DNA from: Marinihelvus sp942491555
GTDB taxonomy: Bacteria; Pseudomonadota; Gammaproteobacteria; Xanthomonadales; SZUA-36
DNA: 64,000 nt
Direction: 5' to 3'
NCBI GenBank assembly: GCA_942491555.1
Contig: CALOBN010000001.1
Location: 186,001-250,000, forward strand
In this document: one piece after another, positions 55,389 to 62,018 of the stretch
Position numbering within the stretch: the stretch's first letter is position 1
Layout of the letters: each line of letters starts with the position of its first letter
The notes under the pieces: model-generated
The model's database searches: none
What the model was told of the DNA's origin: nothing
What the model saw: only the letters and a program-made list of their open reading frames with translations
Position numbers and translations under genes: made by a program

Positions 55389-57116
55389 ATGTTGCAGTCA
55401 GTTGCGTTACGGGGCCATGTGGCCTTGCTGTCCGTTCTTGTTGTCGTGCTTGCCGCGTGTTCGGATCCAGCCGGTGAGGCGAGGTCCGTAGCAGAGGATG
55501 TTGCCGTCGTGCAGGGTCCGGGCGTGACACTGTTGACCGGTGGCACCATTCATACCATGAACGACGCCATTCCCCTGGCCACCGGACTGGCATTTGATGA
55601 CGAGGGTACGATTCTGGCGGTTGGCAGCGATGGCGAGCTTGCCACGCTGTATCCGCAGGCGCGGCAACTGAACATGTCGGGCAAAACCATCATCCCCGGA
55701 CTGATTGATTCCCATGGCCACCTGCATGGGCTCGCGGCGTCCCTGACCCGTGCGCAGCTGTCGGGAACCGCCAGTATTGATGAAGTGATTGAGCGCCTGA
55801 AGGCGCATGAAGCCACTCTGGGTGAGGATGACTGGCTGCTCGGCCGCGGCTGGGACCAGAATGACTGGGCTGTGCAGGAGTTTCCCGGTGCGGCGGACCT
55901 GGATGAGCATTTTCCTGACCGGCCGGTATGGTTGCGCAGGGTGGACGGGCATGCGGCCTGGGGCAACAGCGCGGCCCTGGCGCGCGTAGACCGGGATCTC
56001 AGTGGTGACTGGCAGATCGACGGTGGCATGATCTACCGGGATGATGCAGGACAGCCAACGGGTATCTTTATCGACCGGTCCATGGGCCTGGTCGAGGCGA
56101 TTGTTCCGGAGACTTCTGATGAGGTCATGATGGAAGCGATTGACCTGGCATTGGCCCAGCTATTGAGCCTGGGGCTGACGGGCGTTCACGACCCGGGTCT
56201 CAGCCTGGCGCAGCTGGATCGTTTCCAGCGTAAGCTGGACGCCGGTGAATTGCACACCCGCTTGTATGCCATGACCAATGGTGCGGGCGAGACGCTTGAC
56301 TGGCTGTGTGCGAACGGTCCCGTGGCAGATCCTTCCGGTCGCCTGTTCATGCGCAGCACCAAGCTCTATGGCGATGGCGCCCTGGGCAGTCGCGGTGCGG
56401 CGCTGCTGGAAGACTACAGCGATGACCCGGGAAACCAGGGCCTGCTGTTTCTGGAAGCCGATGCCATGCAGGAGCAGGTGGATAAGGTCCTGGCTTGCGG
56501 ATTTCAGGTTGGCATTCACGCGATTGGTGACCGGGCCAACCGGGTCGTGATTGACGCACTGGAGGCCAGCATGGCGGCCAACCCTGGCAACCCGGGCAGG
56601 CATCGTGTTGAACACGCGCAGATTCTGCATCCGGATGACCTGGCGCGATTTGCGCCGCTGGATATCATTGCCGCCATGCAGCCCACGCACGCGACCAGCG
56701 ACATGTACTGGGCAGAAGAACGGGTGGGCCCGGAAAGAATTCTCGGTGGCTATGCCTGGCAATCCCTGTTGAACAGCGGTGCGCGCCTTGCTTTTGGGTC
56801 CGATTTCCCGGTCGAACCGGTGGACCCGCGACTTGGCCTGTATGCGGCGGTGACCCGCCAGGACCTTGAGGGCTGGCCCCAGGGAGGCTGGTATCCCGAT
56901 GAACGGGTTGCGCGCGAAACAGCGCTGCGGGGTTTTACCATCGATGCGGCCTATGCCGGTTTCATGGAAGACCTGGTCGGATCGCTCGAAACGGGTAAGC
57001 GTGCCGACTTCGTGGTGCTGGACCGGGACTTCATGGTCATCCCGGCCGAAGACATCCCGCAGATGCAGATTCTCGAAACCTGGCTGGACGGGGAGCGGCT
57101 GTTTCCAGGTCAATAA
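55389..57116 (+). CDS. Amidohydrolase family lipoprotein (YtcJ-like)
   Basis: A 575-residue metal-dependent amidohydrolase carrying a lipoprotein signal: hydrophobic residues 10-21 and the lipobox LAAC with C24. Metal ligands are seen in GLIDSHGHLHG near 80, GIHAIGDRANRVVID near 381 and FGSDFPVEP near 473. YtcJ-like members hydrolyse amides or related bonds; a lipid anchor suggests periplasmic or outer-membrane location. The frame opens at 55287, but ATG 55389 gives the signal peptide. Divergent from xseA with a 51-base gap. Substrate unknown. Confidence 0.88.
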   Translation: MLQSVALRGHVALLSVLVVVLAACSDPAGEARSVAEDVAVVQGPGVTLLTGGTIHTMNDAIPLATGLAFDDEGTILAVGSDGELATLYPQARQLNMSGKTIIPGLIDSHGHLHGLAASLTRAQLSGTASIDEVIERLKAHEATLGEDDWLLGRGWDQNDWAVQEFPGAADLDEHFPDRPVWLRRVDGHAAWGNSAALARVDRDLSGDWQIDGGMIYRDDAGQPTGIFIDRSMGLVEAIVPETSDEVMMEAIDLALAQLLSLGLTGVHDPGLSLAQLDRFQRKLDAGELHTRLYAMTNGAGETLDWLCANGPVADPSGRLFMRSTKLYGDGALGSRGAALLEDYSDDPGNQGLLFLEADAMQEQVDKVLACGFQVGIHAIGDRANRVVIDALEASMAANPGNPGRHRVEHAQILHPDDLARFAPLDIIAAMQPTHATSDMYWAEERVGPERILGGYAWQSLLNSGARLAFGSDFPVEPVDPRLGLYAAVTRQDLEGWPQGGWYPDERVARETALRGFTIDAAYAGFMEDLVGSLETGKRADFVVLDRDFMVIPAEDIPQMQILETWLDGERLFPGQ

Positions 57117-57176
57117 TTTACTCATTCAGGCCTGTATCAACACTTCGGCCTCTGGCCCTGATCAGGGTTGGCGCGC

Positions 57177-57182
57177 TATAAT
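57177..57182 (+). promoter_or_regulatory. -10 box of the guaBA promoter
   Basis: A perfect TATAAT, 70 bases before the guaB ATG. The -35 is weak. Transcription would start near 57189, just before the leader hairpin. Confidence 0.55.
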
Positions 57183-57194
57183 GACCGATTAATC

Positions 57195-57220
57195 CGACGC
57201 CCGGGTCGTCCCGGGCGTCG
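57195..57220 (+). promoter_or_regulatory. Strong hairpin in the guaB 5' leader
   Basis: A perfect 11-bp stem (CGACGCCCGGG / CCCGGGCGTCG) with the tetraloop TCGT, followed by TTGCATCC. It begins about 6 bases after the predicted start, so it would cap the guaBA mRNA. It could also end transcripts from the amidohydrolase gene, but the T-run is only two bases. Confidence 0.6.
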
Positions 57221-57252
57221 TTGCATCCAAAGGCCGCCCGGGAGTCCCCGAT

Positions 57253-58710
57253 ATGCGCATGATCGGTGAAGCACTGACCTTCGACGACGTATCTCTCGTC
57301 CCCGCCTACTCGGACGTTCTGCCCAAGGACGTCAGCCTGGAAACGCGCCTGACCCGCGACCTGATGCTGAATATGCCGCTTATGTCGGCGGCTATGGACA
57401 CGGTGACTGAAGCCCGCCTGGCCATTGCCATGGCCCAGGAAGGCGGTATCGGTGTGGTTCACAAGAACATGAACATCGAGCAGCAGGTCGAGCAGGTTCG
57501 CATTGTCAAAAAATACGAGGCGGGCGTCATCAAGGATCCGATCAACGTCGGCCCGGACACCACGATTCGCGAGGTGCTGGATATTACGCACCGCCACAAT
57601 ATCTCCGGTGTGCCGGTGGTTGATGGTGACGAGTTAGTGGGCATTGTCACAAGCCGCGACATGCGCTTTGAGCGCCGCCTGGATGACCCGGTACGCAACA
57701 TCATGACCCGCAAGGATGACCTGATCACCGTGCAGGAAGATGCGAGCCAGGATGAGGTGCTGCAGTTGCTGCACAAGCATCGCATCGAAAAAGTGCTGGT
57801 CGTCAACAAGAACTTTGAACTGCGCGGCCTGATCACCGTCAAGGACATCCAGAAATCCAGCGATTTCCCCAACGCCGCCAAGGACTCCCAGGAGCGCCTG
57901 CTGGTGGCTGCCGCTGTGGGTGTTGGTGGTGATACCGAGGAGCGCATCACGGGCCTGATTGAGGCCGGCGTCGATGTTGTGGTGGTGGATACCGCCCATG
58001 GTCATACCCGCGGCGTTCTTGAGCGCGTGGCCTGGGTTAAAAAGCACTTTCCTGATGTGCAGGTGATGGGCGGCAACGTCACCACCGGTGAAGGAGCGTT
58101 GGCATTGGTCGAGGCTGGTGCCGATGCCGTCAAGGTGGGGCAGGGCCCGGGCTCGATTTGCACCACGCGGATCGTTGCGGGCGTTGGCGTCCCCCAGATC
58201 ACTGCCATTGCCAACGTTGCAGATGCGCTAAAGAACACCGGTGTGCCCATGGTCGCCGATGGCGGCATACGTTTCTCCGGTGACCTGGCCAAGGCCATCG
58301 CCGCGGGTGCCAATACCGTGATGGTCGGCAGCCTGCTGGCAGGTACCGAGGAGTCACCCGGACAGGTCGAGCTGTTCCAGGGCCGGTCATACAAGTCCTA
58401 CCGCGGCATGGGTTCCCTGGGTGCGATGGAGCAGGGTTCCAAGGACCGCTACTTCCAGCACGACACCTCGGCCGACAAGCTGGTGCCGGAAGGCATCGAG
58501 GGTCGCGTGCCCTATAAAGGATCCCTGTCCGGCGTGGTGCACCAGTTGCTCGGCGGGCTGCGGTCTTCCATGGGCTATATGGGCTGTGAATCCATTGAGC
58601 GCTTTCGGACCGAGGCACAGTTTGTGCGGATTACCGGCGCGGGCGTTCGTGAGAGCCATGCGCACGATGTGCAGATCACCAAGGAAGCGCCCAACTACAA
58701 GCTGGGTTAA
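57253..58710 (+). CDS. guaB: Inosine-5'-monophosphate dehydrogenase
   Basis: A 485-residue NAD enzyme that oxidises IMP to XMP. The barrel begins ALTFDDVSLVPAYSDVLP, tandem CBS domains occupy about 95-200, and the catalytic cysteine lies in GQGPGSICTTRIVAGVGVPQ near 304. The flap has MGSLGAMEQGSKDRYFQ near 388. A second ATG two codons in is possible. First gene of guaBA, with 65 bases to guaA. Confidence 0.98.
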   Translation: MRMIGEALTFDDVSLVPAYSDVLPKDVSLETRLTRDLMLNMPLMSAAMDTVTEARLAIAMAQEGGIGVVHKNMNIEQQVEQVRIVKKYEAGVIKDPINVGPDTTIREVLDITHRHNISGVPVVDGDELVGIVTSRDMRFERRLDDPVRNIMTRKDDLITVQEDASQDEVLQLLHKHRIEKVLVVNKNFELRGLITVKDIQKSSDFPNAAKDSQERLLVAAAVGVGGDTEERITGLIEAGVDVVVVDTAHGHTRGVLERVAWVKKHFPDVQVMGGNVTTGEGALALVEAGADAVKVGQGPGSICTTRIVAGVGVPQITAIANVADALKNTGVPMVADGGIRFSGDLAKAIAAGANTVMVGSLLAGTEESPGQVELFQGRSYKSYRGMGSLGAMEQGSKDRYFQHDTSADKLVPEGIEGRVPYKGSLSGVVHQLLGGLRSSMGYMGCESIERFRTEAQFVRITGAGVRESHAHDVQITKEAPNYKLG

Positions 58711-58775
58711 GTGCAAGACTGAATTCCAGACCGACACAACACACCCGAAAACACTGAACAAGGACCGGTAAGGCC

Positions 58776-60350
58776 ATGCAGGACATCCATCTTCATCGCA
58801 TCCTGATCCTCGATTTCGGGTCCCAGTACACGCAGCTGATCGCGCGGCGCATCCGCGAGATCGGCGTGTACTGTGAAATCTATCCCTGGGACGTGACGGA
58901 CCAGGAAATCCATGCTTTCAATCCACGCGGCATCATTCTCTCCGGCGGCCCTGAATCGGTCACGACGGATGATGGTCCGCGCGCGCCGCAGTCGGTTTTT
59001 GAACTTGCTGTTCCTGTCCTTGGTATTTGTTATGGCTTGCACACCATGGCGGCCCAGCTCGGCGGCCAGGTAGAGCCATCGGAAGAAAAGGAATTCGGTT
59101 ACGCCCGCGTGCGCCTGGAAGGTGATTGCGCCCTGACGCACGGCATTGAAGACCATGTCGACAATGATGGAATCGCTTCCCTGGACGTCTGGATGAGTCA
59201 CGGGGACAAAGTGACCCGTCTGCCGGAGGGTTTTGCGCTGATTGGCGCCACCGAATCGGCACCGGTGACGATCATCGCTGATGAGCATCGTCATTACTAT
59301 GGCATCCAGTTCCATCCGGAAGTAACCCATACGCCGCAGGGCGCTCGCCTGCTTGACCGTTTTGTCGGCAAAATCTGCGGCTGCGAAAAACTGTGGACCG
59401 CCGAAAATATCATTCACGACTCGATTGACCGGGTGCGTGACAGCGTGGGTGAAGCCCCGGTGTTGCTCGGCCTGTCCGGTGGCGTGGATTCCAGCGTGGT
59501 GGCCGCGCTGCTGCACAAGGCTATCGGCGACCAGTTGACCTGTATTTTCGTCGATACAGGGTTATTGCGCCTGGGCGAGGGTGACCAGGTCATGGCGACG
59601 TTTGCCGAGCACATGGGCGTACGCGTGATCCGGGTCAATGCCAGGCAGCGTTTTCTTACCGCACTGGCCGGTGAATCGGATCCGGAGCTGAAGCGCAAGA
59701 TCATCGGCCGGGTGTTTATCGAGATCTTTGATGAGCAGGCCCGGGCCGTGGGTGATGTGCGCTGGCTGGCGCAGGGTACGATCTACCCGGATGTGATTGA
59801 GTCCGCGGGATCGCGCACGGGCAAAGCCCATGTCATTAAATCCCACCATAACGTCGGCGGTTTACCGGAAAAGATGAATTTGGCCCTGGTTGAGCCGCTG
59901 CGTGAGCTGTTCAAGGACGAGGTGCGCAAACTGGGTGTGGAGCTCGGCTTGCCCACGGAGATGGTCTTTCGCCATCCCTTTCCGGGTCCCGGACTTGGCG
60001 TACGCATTCTCGGTGAAGTGCGCGAGGAATACCTGGAGCCGTTACAGCGGGCCGACGATATTTTCATCAGTGAACTGCGTGCGCACAACCTTTACGACGA
60101 TGTATCGCAGGCCTTCGCTGTGTTTCTGCCGGTTAAATCCGTCGGGGTGGTCGGTGATCAGCGCCGCTACGAGTGGGTGGTCGCGCTGCGCGCCGTGCAA
60201 ACCGTGGATTTCATGACGGCCCGCTGGGCACCGCTGCCGCATGAGTTCCTGGCTAAAGTTTCATTAAGGATTATCAATGAGATAGATGGTATATCTCGTG
60301 TGGTTTATGATATTTCCGGGAAGCCACCTGCCACCATTGAATGGGAATAA
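58776..60350 (+). CDS. guaA: GMP synthase (glutamine-hydrolysing)
   Basis: A 524-residue enzyme that aminates XMP. The glutaminase part has C85-region VLGICYGLHTMAAQLGG and the His-Glu pair in GIQFHPEVTHTPQG near 180. The ATP-pyrophosphatase loop is LLGLSGGVDSSVVAAL near 230, and the C-terminal dimer domain ends DISGKPPATIEWE. Length matches E. coli (525). Bases 60255-60318 are AT-rich with TTA, AGG and two ATA codons, unlike the rest (see findings). Confidence 0.98.
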   Translation: MQDIHLHRILILDFGSQYTQLIARRIREIGVYCEIYPWDVTDQEIHAFNPRGIILSGGPESVTTDDGPRAPQSVFELAVPVLGICYGLHTMAAQLGGQVEPSEEKEFGYARVRLEGDCALTHGIEDHVDNDGIASLDVWMSHGDKVTRLPEGFALIGATESAPVTIIADEHRHYYGIQFHPEVTHTPQGARLLDRFVGKICGCEKLWTAENIIHDSIDRVRDSVGEAPVLLGLSGGVDSSVVAALLHKAIGDQLTCIFVDTGLLRLGEGDQVMATFAEHMGVRVIRVNARQRFLTALAGESDPELKRKIIGRVFIEIFDEQARAVGDVRWLAQGTIYPDVIESAGSRTGKAHVIKSHHNVGGLPEKMNLALVEPLRELFKDEVRKLGVELGLPTEMVFRHPFPGPGLGVRILGEVREEYLEPLQRADDIFISELRAHNLYDDVSQAFAVFLPVKSVGVVGDQRRYEWVVALRAVQTVDFMTARWAPLPHEFLAKVSLRIINEIDGISRVVYDISGKPPATIEWE

Positions 60351-60363
60351 GCGGAGCCCTGTG

Positions 60364-61533
60364 ATGAGCGCCAGACTTGATCAGATGGTCAGCGAGACCA
60401 CGCTTCAAAGCGTACCCGGGCTGGCCAGGGAATTTGTCAGCGCCCGGCCCTTCAAGCATGTCGCTATCGATAACTTCTTCGCGCCTGAGACGGCCCGACT
60501 CCTGGCGGACCATTTCCCCGCGTTTGACGAAAAACTCGCCATGAACGAAAACGGCGTGGTGGGCGGCAAGGCGGTCAATCAAAAGGTTCGCGGCATGGGG
60601 AAACCCTGGGCGGCGCTGGACGACCTGGTTAAGGGTGAAGAGTTTCGGCAGTTGATCAGCGATATCACGGGCATTCCGTCGCTGCTGTATGACCCGCATT
60701 ATTTTGGCGGCGGAACCCATGAGAATCTGCAGGGTCAGGCGCTTGATGCGCACGTGGATTTCAATTTTCATCCGATTACCCGTCAGCACCGCCGTCTGAA
60801 CATCATCATTTATCTCACCGAAGAATGGCAGGATGAATGGGGTGGTTCCATACAGCTGCATAAAGACCCTTATCTGCCGCCGGAACAGGACGAGATCACC
60901 GTGCTGACGCCGCTGTTCAACCGTTGCGTCATTTTCGAAACCAACGAGGTTTCCTGGCATGGTTTTCCGCGTATTGAGCTGCCGGAGGACAAACGTCATA
61001 TCTCCCGTCGCAGTTTCGCGCTGTATTACTACACTGAATCGCGGCCCCAAGCCGAGTTGGGGCCCGAACACTCGACGATTTATGTGGAGCAGCATTTACC
61101 GGCAGACTTCCAGGCCGGTATTACTCTGGATCCGGCCACGGTGCAGCAGGTGCGCAATCTGGTGGCGAGTCGGGACCAGCATCTCCAGCGGCTGTACGGG
61201 AATATCAAACAGCTCAATACGGAGCTCAATCATCTCAAGGAGCAGATGGGCCTGCAGGCCCCGCCACTGGTGGCGGATGAGTCCAGCGGTACGCCGGCAA
61301 CCGGCCAGGTCGGGGCAGATGAAGCAGCTGCTGCCAGGTCCTCCGCAGCGTTCTCGGATACCATGGGGGCGCAGGCATCAAGCGGCGATGAGCTCGATGC
61401 AAATATCCGCCGCCGCGACGAACGCATTCGCGCCCTTGAGGCACACATCGCGCATTTGAAACAATCCACGTCCTGGCGCATTACCCGTCCTTTGCGGCAA
61501 CTCAAGCGGCGCCTGGCGGGTCACAAAGGCTGA
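60364..61533 (+). CDS. 2OG-Fe(II) oxygenase with a C-terminal coiled coil
   Basis: A 389-residue protein. The oxygenase core covers about 30-225: iron ligands H130 and D132 in LDAHVDFNFHP, H199 in SWHGFP, and a likely 2-oxoglutarate arginine at R215/R216. A helical coiled-coil region follows (about 250-290), then an Ala/Ser-rich linker, a second helix (about 345-370) and a terminal STSWRITRPLRQLKRRL motif, like the tails of many polysaccharide-related glycosyltransferases. GGAG precedes the ATG by 8 bases. It stands between guaA and tadA, 13 and 2 bases away. Substrate unknown; a glycan or LPS link is inferred. Confidence 0.8.
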   Translation: MSARLDQMVSETTLQSVPGLAREFVSARPFKHVAIDNFFAPETARLLADHFPAFDEKLAMNENGVVGGKAVNQKVRGMGKPWAALDDLVKGEEFRQLISDITGIPSLLYDPHYFGGGTHENLQGQALDAHVDFNFHPITRQHRRLNIIIYLTEEWQDEWGGSIQLHKDPYLPPEQDEITVLTPLFNRCVIFETNEVSWHGFPRIELPEDKRHISRRSFALYYYTESRPQAELGPEHSTIYVEQHLPADFQAGITLDPATVQQVRNLVASRDQHLQRLYGNIKQLNTELNHLKEQMGLQAPPLVADESSGTPATGQVGADEAAAARSSAAFSDTMGAQASSGDELDANIRRRDERIRALEAHIAHLKQSTSWRITRPLRQLKRRLAGHKG

Positions 61534-61535
61534 CC

Positions 61536-62003
61536 TTGAACGAAGACACCGCCACGGTCAGGGACCAATTCTGGATGCGTGAGGCGCTCAGGCTGGCGCA
61601 GCAGGCGGCAGAACATGGCGAGGTTCCGGTGGGCGCGGTGGTGGTTCGCAACGATGAGCTGATTGGCAGCGGATTCAATGCCACCGTCAGTGATCATGAT
61701 CCCACTGCGCATGCGGAAATTCGCGCATTACGCAGTGCAGGACTTCACCAGAATAACTATCGGCTCCCCGATTGCACGCTGTACGTCACCCTGGAACCAT
61801 GCGTGATGTGTGCTGGTGCGATTGTGCATGCCAGGCTCCGGCGCCTGGTGTTTGGCGCCTTCGACCCAAAAACAGGCGCCGCAGGCAGTGTGTTCGATCT
61901 GCTGCCCGGCACGCAGCACAATCACCAGGTCAACGTCGAGGGTGGCTGCCTGGCCGCGGAGGGTGGTGCCTTGTTACGGTCATTTTTCCGCGCCCGGCGC
62001 TAA
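61536..62003 (+). CDS. tadA: tRNA-specific adenosine deaminase
   Basis: A 155-residue zinc enzyme that converts A34 to inosine in tRNA-Arg. The zinc/catalytic motif is HAEIRALRSAG near 52, with cysteines in LEPCVMCAGAIVHAR near 82. The TTG start at 61536 aligns the N-terminus (FWMREALRLAQ) with E. coli TadA (YWMRHALTLAK), which supports it over the ATG at 61575. It begins 2 bases after the oxygenase gene. Confidence 0.94.
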   Translation: MNEDTATVRDQFWMREALRLAQQAAEHGEVPVGAVVVRNDELIGSGFNATVSDHDPTAHAEIRALRSAGLHQNNYRLPDCTLYVTLEPCVMCAGAIVHARLRRLVFGAFDPKTGAAGSVFDLLPGTQHNHQVNVEGGCLAAEGGALLRSFFRARR

Positions 62004-62010
62004 GCGCCGG
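61994..62010. terminator. Hairpin over the tadA stop codon
   Basis: CCGGCGC and GCGCCGG form a 7-bp stem with the tadA stop codon TAA as loop. It lies between convergent tadA and the receptor gene. No T-run. Confidence 0.4.
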
Positions 62011-62018
62011 CATGGTCT

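Noticed and set aside
60286..60363. 26-residue N-terminal extension of the oxygenase
   Set aside because: Lies inside the end of guaA; GGAG 8 bases before ATG 60364 marks the real start.
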